A stretch of DNA of 64,000 nt, taken from NCBI GenBank assembly GCA_036426205.1, contig CM071573.1, forward strand, positions 76,022,743-76,086,742. The letters are read 5' to 3'. This DNA comes from Ascaphus truei (taxonomy: Eukaryota > Chordata > Amphibia > Anura > Ascaphidae). Shown piece by piece: positions 33,980-45,400 of this stretch. The stretch's first letter is position 1, and the number at the start of each line of letters is the position of its first letter. The translations under genes and the position numbers were made by a program. Below the pieces are notes generated by a model that searched no databases, was not told where the DNA came from, and saw only the letters and a program-made list of their open reading frames with translations.

Positions 33980-34660
33980 TTATAAAACAGAAAGAAAAAA
34001 CATACTAAAAACATTGTTTTAATTTCGTTTCACCTCCTTACATACAGGCACAAGACACAGGAATTTTCCTGTTCATAAGAGAATCATAATATTAAATGTA
34101 CATAAAGTGTATATTGTATAAAGTACATCAAATATATGCAGAAAAATGTGTTGCATAGAAAATAAGAAACACATATGCACAAGGATACATAAATACTGTA
34201 TACAACAGCTCTCACCATCAGCAATCATCCCCCCTAGGATCAATGTAAGATAAACATATAAGATAATAATTAAATTCAAATTCCTGTAAACCATATCTTT
34301 ACTTAAAATCAAACTAACAAGAAATTATATAGATAATGTCAATAAAGACAAATGTCCACATCCAAAATATTAGCATTGAGTTTTGTTATGTCAATAAAAA
34401 ATCAGCATTTCCAATAGAAAAAAAATTACCAATAGAAAATAATCAGAATCTCATTGATCCTAGGGAGTACTGTGAGACCATTTGAGAAGTCATATCCATA
34501 TACATTTTCAAAACTCAAAAAAGGTTCTTAAAGGATATTGTTATATATAGAATTGGTTTTTATAATTCATATAAAAATATGTATTGAATATTCAAATATC
34601 CTCATCAAAAGACCTCACATAGATTATTATCCAATGCAACTCTGATTAATCTAATTATCA
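33980..34660. other. AT-rich sequence, no gene recognised
   Basis: Long AT-rich tract with no codon-level signal. It resembles 37110-37940 in composition and position relative to a hairpin motif, so both may be bodies of the same element family. Confidence 0.3.
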
Positions 34661-34676
34661 CAGAGAAGGTCTAAAG

Positions 34677-34988
34677 CAGGGGAGCGCAAACTTTTGCAGC
34701 TGCGCCCCCCTGCCTTCCCTCTGCAAGAGCTCGCGCCCCCTCTCTTACCTTGATGCAGCGTCATTTGACGCATGACGTCACTTCACATGACCCCCCCTTT
34801 CCATGGACACGAGTGACGCCGGCAGAGTCAAGGTAAGTAATAGCGTTGCAAAGGCTTCACGCGATCCCCCGGCATTACATTTTAATGCCTCGGGGAAGAG
34901 CGCTGTGCCCCTGTAATGGCCCGCGCCCCCCCCCAGAAAAATCTCTGGGCCCCCCTTGGGGGCGTGCCCCCCACTTTGCACACCCCTG
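34677..34988. mobile_element. hAT MITE family B with perfect 8-bp target duplication
   Basis: GTCTAAAG occurs immediately on both sides (34669-34676 and 34989-34996). The termini CAGGGGAGCGCAAACTTTT and CACTTTGCACACCCCTG are inverted repeats of the hAT CAGGGG type. A GC-rich interior has no coding potential. A truncated relative is at 41591-41695. Confidence 0.9.
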
Positions 34989-35431
34989 GTCTAAAGTATA
35001 GAAAATGTTTTTTTATAATATAAAGAGCATTTTGTATGGATCCATTCATATGGACTATAGGGAGATGATCTACAGACTACAGATAGATTATAAATCATAT
35101 ATTCTCATATCCCATAGAGCAAATAGTATAGAGAACATCAAAAAGAAAAATCTCCAAGTCACAACATTTCATCTATAGATCTCTCCAGATCCCAAGGTAT
35201 CTATATATACTGTATATGCAAAAGGCCCTGATCACTATTTGGTAAAATAGAATCTTAATTCTTATGAAGATTGGTAATGTGGTATATTGGTGCATCACCA
35301 CAATAAGCTCACCAAAACATAAGTCTCTTTGAAGAGAATCCAAAGTCCAGGAACAATTACATAATAACAGGAATGATCCTCCCAGGGTGAAATGGGGACC
35401 TAGTGGTGCCCACACAACTGCCACAGTATTG

Positions 35432-35527
35432 TATTGTATGTCTTTATTTATATAGCGCCATTAATGTACACAGCGCGTCACAGTAGTAATACACGTGGTA
35501 ATCAAATAAATAACAGATAATATAAAT
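35432..35527 (-). mobile_element. CR1/L2-like LINE 3' tail, separated from 36221-36600
   Basis: The reverse complement reads ...CATTAATGGCGCTATATAAA then TAAAGACATACAA, the LINE 3' terminus also seen at 12320-12366. It continues at 36221 after a 693-bp insertion bounded by AGATAATATAAAT repeats. Confidence 0.75.
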
Positions 35528-36220
35528 TTTCTTGGGGTTGAGGAGGAGCGCTGGATCTCGTGATATGTAAAAGAATATAAATATATATAGTGCAGATGGT
35601 AATTCACTGCTTTAAAACGATGTAAAACATAAGAAATGAACTCACAAAAATCGTATAAAATCACTGCATGTCAGAGATCCTTCTCTCTCTGACTGGAGCC
35701 CTTTATGTTACTGGAGTCTGTATCCCCTCAGTGAAGTGGGTGATATGAAAATAAAGAAAACCACAAATAGTGCAAATAGTATGAACTATACAAATGTATT
35801 ATGCACAGGTTATCAGAAAACTTCACATTTTCCATTATAAGATTGGGTGGTTGAGGGAGAAACCCCGATAGAAGCAGGCTGCTGTTCGGTGCTTCACTTT
35901 CCCCTCACAGTGTAGTTCAATGCCAATCTATGCCGTCGGTCACTTCCGGTTTCGCGTCACGGGTGAGGGCGGGAAGCCAGAATGGGAGTAATCTTAGCAG
36001 TAGTTTGCCAGTCCTTCCAGGCGCAGAATCTCTCTAACTCCTCGATCAGAGGAAGTTGAGCTGCTGCTGTACACTGTTTTTATTTTTTATTTTTTACACT
36101 ATACGGTGATAGGCTAATTGTGTGTACTTAAGGTGTGTCACTTATCACACTAATTACTATATTGTTTAGGAAGCGCCCAGTCCATCCACTTCCCCCACTC
36201 CCTCACCCACTGTTACCTAT
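35528..36220. mobile_element. Retroposed insertion with 13-bp target duplication
   Basis: AGATAATATAAAT occurs at 35515-35527 and 36221-36233. Removing the insertion and one repeat restores a continuous LINE 3' UTR. The interior carries a CpG-rich GGTCACTTCCGGTTTCGCG block whose reverse complement resembles the ACCGGAAGTGACGCG blocks at 53480-53530. Both ends contain AGCGC, suggesting an inverted arrangement. It has no coding sequence. Confidence 0.7.
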
Positions 36221-36600
36221 AGATAATATAAATAACAGATCATAGGAATAAGTGCTTTAGACATAAAAGTAACATTAAGGAAGAGGAGTCCCTGCCCCGA
36301 GGAGCTTACAGTTCTAATAGTAGGTGGGAGAACGTACCAGAGACAGTAGGAGGGGAGTTCTGGTAAGTGCGCTGCAGGGGTCAAGCTTATGTATCGGTTC
36401 AGAATATTCCACAGTGCTATTCAATTGTTCTTTAAGCAAGTGTGTCTTAATTGGGTCTTAAAGGTGGTTTAGAAGGGGGTAGTCGGGGTATGAGGGGGAA
36501 GGGCATTCCAGAGTGTTGGGGGCAGTCAGTGAAAAAGGTTTAAGGCGGGAGAGGGCTTTAGATACAAAGGGGGTAGAAAGAAGACATCCTTGAGAAGAAC
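36221..36600 (-). mobile_element. CR1/L2-like LINE: ORF2 C-terminus and 3' UTR, interrupted
   Basis: The minus strand carries the counterpart of the plus-strand copy at 11880: CTGGAATGCCCTTCCCC, a decayed THLLKE block, CTACTGTCTCTGGTACGTTC and GGGGCAGGGACTCC. It continues at 35527-35432 across the insertion. Confidence 0.75.
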
Positions 36601-36897
36601 ACAGTAACAGTAAATGGTCTCCAATATATATTCATTCAATCCTGGGGTATGATATGAAAACAGTCCAGCAATAGAAAGGCAACAACAGAGGGGCTAATGC
36701 CCTTTACCTGAATAGGTGTTCCAGATAAGTGGATCCCTCAGCGTGCAATCCTTAGAAGGAAGATCCAGGTAAGTAGAAGAGAAAAAGGAGCACAGCTCAC
36801 AGCATCCAGGATGCAAAAATAAATAAGGGCAACTCCAGGCAAAGGAAAAAATTATATTATCCTTTATTAAACAGCTTTGCAATGGTATAGGGTTACG

Positions 36898-36935
36898 CAC
36901 CAACGCGTTTCATCCCACAGGACTTTCACAAGGTG
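36898..36935 (-). ncRNA. Hammerhead-like three-helix motif
   Basis: On the minus strand: CACC, TTGTGAAAG, stem TCC/GGA, TGAAAC, GCGTT, GGTG. CACC/GGTG pair as the outer helix and GTT is an allowed NUH site. The CpG-rich block at 36980-37080 lies on its 5' side. Confidence 0.55.
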
Positions 36936-37109
36936 TAGGGAAACACGTAGTGACACACATCTTATTATTAAAATTTTCGCGCCAAAATTAGCCACCAGTG
37001 ACGTCATCGTCATGCGACCCGAAAACCGAGTCGCATTGTTACCGCGCGAGTCAGACCTGAGCCACGCCCACAACAGACAGAGCTCACTGGGTTACCAGGA
37101 TTGGCTACA

Positions 37110-37940
37110 ATAAAAAAAACATTGAATACAACAACTTTAATCATAAAACGAACAAAAAATGAAAAGAACATATAAAACGGACAATTAGGATACTGAATAA
37201 GAATTAAACGAATACACACTACTACCATAAACCGAAGGAACCCACAATACAATATTAAAGATGAAAAAATATGATTTGTTTGAATAAAAATATATATAAC
37301 ATACAAAAGATATTACAAACACCCTTAGATAATAATATATAAATGAGAGATAAAATTAATAATCTCAATCATATTGGGTGTGTGTGACCTCCACTGCATA
37401 GAACACATATTTATATATATATATATATAGGTTCCATAAAGGTAAATGAACCCTCTATCCTATAAACTTATGGGAAATAAATGTGTGCAATCATTCTGCA
37501 CATCTGGAAAGATATTAAAGATCTTGAATTAGCTAATAAAAAATGCAACAGTAATTAGACACACACATATGACCCATATAGAAACTACACAAGAAATTCA
37601 TATTACAGTAAATAATCAATGTATTTAAAAAAAAATCAATGTATTTAATAAAAATATATAAATATTTGGAATAAAGATAAATTACACCAGACCAATGAAC
37701 CAAATCATTGGTCTTAGTGAATAATATCCTACCCAAAATATACACAGATCTAAAAAGAATATTTATATCTTAAAGAACATATATAATTCATATAACCTGT
37801 GGAATGCAAAAGGGGTCTATAAGAATCCATCTACATGATCATGAAAAATCAAACGTTCATAACATATCTAACAGAATGAGAAATTACTAAAAATATACAA
37901 ATCTATGATCTAATAGTCAAAGAAAAAGATCATGGAGAAT
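37110..37940. other. AT-rich sequence, no gene recognised
   Basis: Very AT-rich tract with only fortuitous short open frames. A TA microsatellite lies at 37412-37430. Possibly the body of the element headed by the motif at 36898. Confidence 0.35.
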
Positions 37941-38180
37941 CACAAAAAATCACAGAAAATGGGTGAGATCCCAATCGATATTCATTCCGTGAGGCACCCT
38001 GGTCCTCAAAGTGAAGATAGACAGAGGATGAGACACACACTCAATATCAATGGTAATAGAGGTGGGGTACTTAGCTGCCAGTGCGTTGGTCCTGGGGAGC
38101 TCCTGTGTCCCAAAGTGTCCAGTACAAAGAAGAAGAAGCCGGCACACGGTCTTACTAAAAGGAGGTTTAATATGCATAAA

Positions 38181-38218
38181 GTCCAACGTTTCGGCAGTCA
38201 AATACTGCCTTTCTCAAG
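38181..38218 (-). ncRNA. Hammerhead-like motif, left arm
   Basis: Minus strand: CCTTGAGAAAG, stem GCAG/CTGC, CGAAACGTTGGAC. The loop is TATTTGA, longer than that of its partner at 38303. Confidence 0.5.
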
Positions 38219-38302
38219 GTGAAGGCTTACAAAACACATGAAAACAGTCAAAAATATAGGGGTTGGTATATATTTGACGTTTCTTTGTGTTTGGTAGCCT
38301 TC

Positions 38303-38340
38303 ACCTTGAGAAAGGCAGATTGACTGCCGAAACGTTGGAC
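38303..38340 (+). ncRNA. Hammerhead-like motif, right arm
   Basis: Plus strand: CCTTGAGAAAG, stem GGCAG/CTGCC with an ATTGA loop, then GAAACGTTGGAC. GTT is a permitted NUH, and CC/GG can begin an outer helix. It is the inverted partner of 38181-38218. Confidence 0.5.
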
Positions 38341-38689
38341 TTTATGGCATATTAAACCTCCTTTGAGTAAGACCGGTGCCGTTCTTCCTCAAAGTGAAGA
38401 TCACGAATGCCTTACGCGACCATCCAACTGTAGGGGTGGCAATAGGACCCTACATATACATGAAATATATCCATGTGAGTTGAAAATATCCAAACCAGTT
38501 TACAATGAAGAACAAAAGGATGTAATTCAACTCTTGATGTTATTACATTACAGAGAAACTCCGAACAATTCAAACCAATCTCATGAAGAAAGTGGCAAAG
38601 TATCAGGAGAGACCACCTGTCATCCTGTACATCCATATAAATGTAATCACCTAGATTTAAAAATTTCTAAAATCGAAAGGTAAGAGCAT

Positions 38690-40870
38690 AGAAACAACAG
38701 ATTATAAGAAGATGGCTTAGGTTCATATCTGTATTCAGACCATCAGGATTTAGTTTAAGTAGAAAAATCCACTGTGCTTCCCACGATCAAGAAGTTTACA
38801 GTGTCCCTCCCACGTTCCTTACGGACAATCCTATCATTCTCGAATAAACGCAAAACCCCTAATTCCCCCATTCTTACACTCACGGAAAATGTTTGAAACA
38901 GGATGTAATAAGTTCATTTACTAATCAGTCTTGTGTTCTTTGTAGTTTTTGTTTCAAATTTCTCGTTGTCCTTCACATATCTTTTTCACAACGCATGATG
39001 AAGTAGTATAAACAACACGGAGTACAATGATAACATTGTTATTTGTATTTTTTATGTGGATTGAAAGCAAAAAAAATATTGGATGGCTTATATATCTACA
39101 AACATTGCAGGCCCCCACATTGAAAGGAGCCTTTGTGACAAAAATGTCAACACATTCTTCGGGCTGTTATATACAGGATGCGGTCGACGTTCCTATGCGA
39201 AACGAGCGACGTGCCCACTGGCTTCTGTATATTAGTTGCCGGAGAGCTGCAGGTAAATCTGCATGTGGTGATGTGTATGTATGTGTGAGTATATTTTTTA
39301 ACTTCTGCATCATCACACACAAAAACACAACAACACAACACCACCAATTATAAACCACGCTACTGCATATATACACACACATTACAACATTTGAGCGCAG
39401 GAGCGGCGCGAAAAGATTGATTTCCTCATCTTCGCAGCTGCGTCGGCTCCCCCTCTCCCTGCGGCGCGCGCGCCGCGGTCCCTTCTCTAGAAAGGCTGAC
39501 TGACGTCAGTTCAAGTAAAAATCTGGGCGGGCGCCCAGCACAATAGAAGTGCTTAGTCGTAGTAACTTCGCTTGTGATTAAACATAAGCAAGCTATAGGT
39601 TTGCTTTGCGGAATCCAGCATCTGGGCCTGATGATTGTAGTGATGTAGTTACTTAAAGCGATCCATGTGTAGTAAATTCCAAAAGTTGGGCAGAATCGCC
39701 TTAACCTGGGTTACTTTTTTTGTTTATTGAGAGATAACAAATGTGGTGTTTTAATTAAATTCTAGGTCTCCCAATTTATTCCTCTCTTGAGTGGGTACTA
39801 TTCTGACTCATCAGATTTTGGAGGATAGTTTATAAGGGATCCTATCGAGATTAAGCACCTCCTCAAACGCTTTCTCTAAGACTTCAAGTGGGGTCCCTTT
39901 CCAGAAACGCTTCTTGAGTCCTCAGATTGAGATAGAATCCATGTGAGTGGAACAATTCTCCTCACAGCTGAGGAACTGACCGTTGGGTATTCCAGAAATC
40001 AGTGGCCTGGGGGAACTAACAAAGTTGTGCTCTCAGGAAAGAACTCTTCGAGTTCTCCTTCTTGAAGGTATCAGTCTGATATGTAATCCAAATCTATATA
40101 TAAATGGAGGTCCAGAGTGCAGGTTTGTATGGTTTAGTTAAATGTGAACTTGAAATATAAGGGTTATCATTTGATATAATCAAAAAAGGAATGTTAGGTG
40201 CTTCACCATCCCTTCCAATCACTAAAAAATAGTCATTGAAACACGTAAAATATTAAGTGTTATTTGAAAGTTGATTGTGCTGCTGTATACAAAATGGGCT
40301 TCCCACCCCAATTCAAAAAAGATTAGCATATGGGGGGCGAAACCCTCCACATTACTGTGCCCTTTAATTGTAAATAAATAAAAATTGTGATGACAAACAG
40401 AAATAATTATGTGTTAAAGAGAAAATAAATAACTTCAATAATAAGGTGGTGGTTGAAAAGTGAGTTTTTCTGGACCTTCAATGAAGGACCGGACAGCTGC
40501 CCAACCCAGGTCTGTCTATATTTAGTAAAGGGAACAGACAACATCAAGACTTACCCCATGTAGTCTTGCTTCACTTATTTCATGAATTTGTTTCTAAGAA
40601 GATTCTGAATCCAAATGAAAGATGGTATTGTCTTACAAACGGTTTGTGTTTGTAGATCTATATCTTTAATCATAGCATGACAGCCTATCACACAAAGATC
40701 CAATAATGGAGACTATGTGGTTGGCCAGGCGGGTGGGTCGACCATGTCCTTATGGGTTTTGGGGAGATTGTGGCAAGATGGGAAATACATGGGTTAGGAT
40801 AACAATGAATCAACCCTCTTTGGGAAAGAAATTGGTGAATTAATCAGGGTCTACGAGATCTAGTCATTTG
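38690..40870 (-). pseudogene. Degraded Penelope-like retroelement (reverse transcriptase to C-terminal domain)
   Basis: Short conserved blocks appear in the right order on the minus strand in shifting frames. These are PKTHKDMVDPP (about 40731-40763), HIVSIIGSLC (40690-40720), a KGTxMW...PP block followed by FFELGWE (40290-40380), FNDYFLVI in place of the catalytic Y-x-D-D loop (40217-40240), TFKKEN (near 40055), GIPNGQFL (39970-39993), LKKRFWKG (39897-39920), ILPNFWNLLHMD (39661-39699), KERGRDTVNFL (38788-38822), and EAQWIFLLKLNPDGLN (38735-38785). These match what I know of the Penelope-like reverse transcriptase and its C-terminal region. Stops and frameshifts throughout, plus the lost first Asp of the catalytic pair, show it is dead. 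Non-matching sequence at about 39000-39650 is probably an insertion. Confidence 0.65.
39400..39500. other. CpG-rich patch inside the Penelope-like remnant
   Basis: GGCGCGCGCGCCGCGG with flanking GACGTC-type sequence interrupts the retroelement similarity. It is likely the GC-rich part of a later insertion (about 39000-39650), whose ends were not resolved. Confidence 0.35.
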
Positions 40871-41394
40871 GGAGACCCTGCAGCAGAGGAGGGGCGCTGT
40901 ATCACCAGAGATAAAAATATCGGTCTAAACTCCAGAAGCCTGTCCAGAAGACGTCCCCAATACCACCAGTTGGACCACTCACACTGCCATGATTCTACAC
41001 GTCCTGGTGCGTCTACAGCGTCTCCACAGTTCGAGGATAGTAAGCATCACGAAGGATTTACTCTGTGGGTGCACATGTCTTGAATGGGAACCCGCAGCTA
41101 TCGTCCTTTTGGCGTACACAGGGAGAGAATACAATACTCACCTTTTCAGCTGAGCTGCGCAGCCGTCTGGAAAACCGTGTACCCACTTTGTTGGATCCAG
41201 GTCTCTGGCAGTTTCGGTTAGATGCAGGGTGGGCGGGAATTCATGCCCGGATGATGTAGATTGCCCTTTTATGGGGATTAATCCACAGGGGGAGGCATAT
41301 GGCAATCCATATTTTGAACATATTCATCAAGGGGCCTGGAATGGTGTACGTGTTTAGTCTGACAACCCCTTGAGGATATGAGATTGACCTATTC

Positions 41395-41580
41395 AAATCC
41401 GCGGTTGGATTTCTACAAATCCATCCCAGGGACGCAATCCGTGGGGTGTTGGAGTTTAATTAATTAATTAAAAATCCACAAACACAAATCGCCTTTTTGA
41501 CACTGACCGGATGAAATTCCGACAGATCAAAGAACCGGGCCTATCCAAATCGCAAAAAGAAACTCGCCAGCGCTAGTCTA
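41395..41580. repeat. GGATT-rich repeat, half copy related to 28301-28446
   Basis: GTTGGATTTCTACAAATCCAT and CAATCCGTGG resemble the arms at 28301-28446. The opposing arm is not preserved. Confidence 0.45.
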
Positions 41581-41590
41581 TGGAGCAGGG

Positions 41591-41695
41591 GTGCGCAAAA
41601 CTGGGGGAGGAGATTTTTCTAGGTCGGCACAGAGGTTGCAGTGGCCCCGCGCTCTTCCCACGGCATTTAATTTAAGTCTAGAAGTTCTGGAGTGT
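41591..41695. mobile_element. hAT MITE family B, truncated
   Basis: CAGGGGTGCGCAAAACTGGGG at the left end matches the reverse-oriented right terminus of 34677-34988, followed by AGATTTTTCT and CGCGCTCTTCCC. The copy stops where the LINE sequence begins. Confidence 0.55.
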
Positions 41696-41699
41696 GAGT

Positions 41700-42880
41700 G
41701 TGGAAGGGGAGGTGTTTAGGAGGATTCTGAGGGTAGAGAGGCTAAAAGATTAAGAGGTGATGTGACCAGAGAGAAGAGGGAAAGGTGTGTGTTAGAGGAG
41801 TTAGAACACAGAGCAGAAGCCAGAGAACTCAGATCAAGGGAGAATGTCCATTGTAGTGAGTGGAGAGTTGGTCCACTGGGAGAGACCATAGGAAGGGTTA
41901 AAGAGATGAGACTGGGCAACTGAAAGGCATTGGGATTGTCAATATACTGACAAGTAGGTGGTACAGAAGAGAGCCATGGAGGAACCCAGTGGCTTTGTTT
42001 GTAAGGAATTTGAGATGCAGGTCCAGGGGACGAGAGATGACCGGACATGTCGGGGGTAAGGGGGGGAGAAGAGACGGACAGTGTGGACTTCGAAAGGGTG
42101 AGGAAGTAGAGGGATGGGAAGATGGGTAGATGACATGAAATGTGCAGCATGGGGAAAGTACTATGGCCAACTCCTCCGCCTGGTCGATTACCTGGTATCG
42201 GGGGTGGGGACTGAGGTTCCACCATCGGAGAAATGCACAGAAGAATGACGGCTGGGGCGTGTTCTGAGAGGGACAGCAATGGTTCTGTAATAATGGCTTA
42301 AAATGTGTGAGAGTTGGAAATAATCGTTCAGTATTGCAATAGAGTGGATTTGCGTAAGGATGGTGCATTCCTAGGGAAGGAATAGGAGGGGAGAGGTGTT
42401 GTAATGGGATGATTGAGGTTGGAATGATAAGCAGTGCGTGTGTATGGTTAAGGAGACTTTGTGGTATTGGGATGTGGTTTGTGATAGGGCCCGGGATTAG
42501 GGCATTTTGCACAGAGAGGGTGTAATAGAGGAAAGGGAAGAAGAGAACAGTACCAGAGTTGCGAGTTGCTGTTTTTTTGAGGGGTGTGATGCGGAGAAGC
42601 AGATGGAGTTGATGGTCCAGAGGGAAGGAGATGACTTATGAGAATGAGAGATTAAGGAGGGGTAAGGGGTGAAAAGTTTGGGAGCTAGGGGGTGGAAGCA
42701 AAAAGGGAAAGTGGAGTGGAGAGAAGAGTAGGTACGCGTGTGAAGTGCAAAACTGAGAGGTGGTTGAGGTCTGACTTAGCATGAAGCTGTGGTGTTTCCA
42801 GTGTGCAATGCACAACAGCAGATGTGAGCCTTTGGTGCTGCCGAAAGCGTGCCACATTGGCCAGTGACAGGGTTGTATTA
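41700..42880 (-). pseudogene. Degraded LINE apurinic endonuclease region
   Basis: Minus-strand frames, C/T-rich, contain FEVHTVRLFSP, a PPTCPVISRP block, GPASQ, YIDNPNAFQLPSLISLTL, and SSLASALCSNSSNT. These resemble the endonuclease portion of frog CR1/L2-type LINE ORF2 proteins (IYRPPGPAS...DFN...). The blocks shift frame several times, so the long open frames at 41716-42279 and 41898-42512 are fragments and not a functional gene. No reverse transcriptase follows. Confidence 0.55.
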
Positions 42881-42889
42881 AGGATTTGC

Positions 42890-44050
42890 AGAGGGGGGAA
42901 TTGGAGGATGGAGAGGAAAAAGTATGTATGAGTGTTGTGCAGACAAGTGTTGGGAGAGAGACTGTGGTATGGTAAACAAATGAAAAGAGGGGGGGGTATG
43001 GTGCAGGCTAACAGGCGGGATTGGATCCGTGTGGAGAAGTGATCTCACTGAAGATTTTCTGAGTAATATCCTTATGTAGCATATATTTTGAAACCTTTAA
43101 CTTATGATTGGCTGGCGATTTGTAGTGAATCTGCTGAAGGATTCAGTCTCCAGTCCAACGTATGTATTCACTTAAAGATTCTCACATTAAGTGGGAGCTC
43201 GTACATGCTATGACGTCCCATAATGGGTTCATTTATAGGGAGTTTATAGAGCTTGTTTATATTTCTCCACAAGTATGACATTCTAAAAAAAAAATGTTTG
43301 ATTGCATTGAATACGTTATCATAGTGAGCGTGCCCCCTGAGAAATACATTACATTGTACAATAAAATGAACTACATTATTTTTAAATGACAAAGTTCAGA
43401 TTCAGCTAAGTGCTTGGTCAACCCCTGGAGTGACACATTACCAAAACGCTTAAGGCTACAGCATGAATAAATTAAAATGACTAGGCAGGCATGATTGTAC
43501 CACGCAGCCAACTGTAGGCCATACAAGCTCTCCTTTGTAGTCTGTAAATGACCTGAGGCGTTCCAAGTGTTTTGAAAAGTCGAGGTTGCCGTATACAGCC
43601 AGGCACTTTGTTTTCATGAGCCTATTATAGATAAAAAACATATACAGTGAATACATGGGTTTTTTGTACAGGGATCTTGATCCCTCAGTACATATTATTG
43701 AACGGACATTATTGCACTGCATTGGGAAATCTGAGCATTCATTCTGTGATTTCATTACAAAAACAACGTAATGCATCTTACTCAATAGAAGCACCCTTCT
43801 TATTTCTGTGAGAGGAAAGAATGACAGTCATTGTATTGAAACCCTTTAAAACAAAAATGTGCAAGGCACGTAAAAATAACAGAATGTAGGAATACCTGTA
43901 GAACAATACAATGACTTAGGAGGAATGGTGTTGTAGAAAAGGCAGTATTGTCTCTCTGGCAGGGGAAATGGTTTAAGGCTCAATCAACACCAGACTGTGT
44001 TTTTACATACAGTACATGTAGTACTGTAGACTTCTGTTTTGGTGTACTGT
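42890..44050. other. No gene recognised
   Basis: Mixed sequence with short open frames on both strands and no domain signal. A G run lies at 42990-42997. Confidence 0.35.
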
Positions 44051-44051
44051 T

Positions 44052-44420
44052 AGGCTTGGTCACCGCTGCTGCTGCAGCACCCGCGCAGGGACAAGAGCGC
44101 CCCCTAAACGAGGCCGGGCCCTGTTGCAAGGGGTGATCGCTCGCCGTAAGTTTTTCCAGAGACTGGAAAATTGTGCTAGTATAGCGATGGAGCGCTAGGC
44201 CATGCCCCCCGGCGGTCAGCCAAATGAGGGCGAACCCCCCGCCGGGGGAAGCCTGGCTGCAACCGCCCCGTCACTCCGCCCCGGTAGCAGGACTGCAGAC
44301 GGGGGAACTCGGCTGCATGTGCCACCAGCCTGGCAGGCGCGTCGTGCAGCGCAGACAGCGGCACCGTTTAGCCTACTTGATGGGGACCCTGATCGCTCAC
44401 TCTGTCTGAAGCTGTCACAT
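44052..44420. mobile_element. CpG-rich MITE-like block
   Basis: The block begins TTAGGCTTGGTCACCGCTGC and is CpG-rich throughout. CAAATGAGGGCGAACC near 44221 matches the block at 1577-1925. Several overlapping open frames reflect GC content only. Confidence 0.45.
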
Positions 44421-44429
44421 ACAGCCCCT

Positions 44430-45100
44430 GTGAGCACCTGACTTCTTATATGCAACCAGGGTTAATACACACAGCCAAGCTTGCTGCTCACCTTTCTACT
44501 TCGCAATGTACTTTCAAATTAGTTAATATTTACCCTTACTCCATTACAATATATATATATATAAATTTATCTGCTGCCACCACCAAAAGGTATTATTAAA
44601 ATGCTAGTGATGATAATGTACTAAAGAGCTCTGGTCTCTGATATTTAAGGAAAATTATGCCACTTAACACACAAAAGTAATTTACTCTCACATAGCTGCA
44701 ACAGGTTAAATCAGAGCCCAACGTTTATTAAAGTTCAGCTTAATATACAAAAATACAGGCTTAGGTTACAGAAAAAATTACTTACAATACAGTTTATAAT
44801 AAATGCAGACAATTTCACAAACATCAAATAGAAGATAAACAAAGAATTCCTATAAGTTACCACTAAACATGTATGAGGGTTTCTTCCTCACAAAGGTCTG
44901 AGCTAGGAAAAGTGTGGACTTCCTTTCACGACCTTGTTGACACAGATACTCCCTTGGTTGAAATCTGACTCATAATTAAAAGATGTAGGTGTTTATATCC
45001 TAAATTCCCTTCATTAAGAACAAACATAAGCCCATCCCTTTCATTCCATCGCTACTGGACCGTTTTACCACCTTAAAAGAAAAAAACTCTTCCTTCTGCC
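44430..45100. other. No gene recognised
   Basis: AT-rich sequence with a TA run at 44551-44561. No repeat family member from this window was identified. Confidence 0.35.
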
Positions 45101-45104
45101 TTTT

Positions 45105-45400
45105 AGGTCGTTTTGTTATGTGCCGGCCACGCGACGCGCCGCAAACAAAACAAAATATGCAGCGTTGCGCTTAGTGCGCGCGACGGCGACAAAGCGACCC
45201 ATCGCGAAAAATGGTAGCCGGCAAAAATTTGATTTTTTTTCAATGGCTGTCGCGTCACGTGACGGCCCTGAAACCAAATGCAGCTGGAAATTACGTTGAC
45301 GCCGCCACGCCCAGCGAAATATAAATTCGGGTGCCGGTGGTGACGGGGTGACGTCACCGTCGTGTCGCCGTCGACGGCACTAACATGCCCGGCCATAGAC
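45105..45400. mobile_element. CpG-rich repeat-like block
   Basis: Opposed copies GTGCCGGCCACGCGACGCGCC and GGCACTAACATGCCCGGCC mark possible inverted ends, with GTCGCGTCACGTGACGG and GGTGACGTCACCG palindromes between. The pattern matches the CpG-rich MITEs elsewhere. A minus-strand 111-codon frame has no domain. Confidence 0.4.

Larger units (their letters stand above)
38019..38385. mobile_element. Insertion with 16-bp target duplication carrying a long inverted repeat
   Basis: TCCTCAAAGTGAAGAT lies at 38003-38018 and 38386-38401. Inside, arms 38131-38237 and 38287-38388 are inverted copies of each other (about 100 bp), separated by about 49 bp. Each arm contains the hammerhead-like motif, one on each strand. 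A long direct repeat with a snap-back body fits target-primed retroposition better than a cut-and-paste MITE. It lies about 340 bp 3' of the Penelope-like C-terminal block. Confidence 0.78.

Noticed and set aside
41716..42512. Two overlapping minus-strand frames of 187 and 204 codons as a novel gene
   Set aside because: Short blocks match the endonuclease part of a LINE in alternating frames, so these are fragments of a decayed retroelement.
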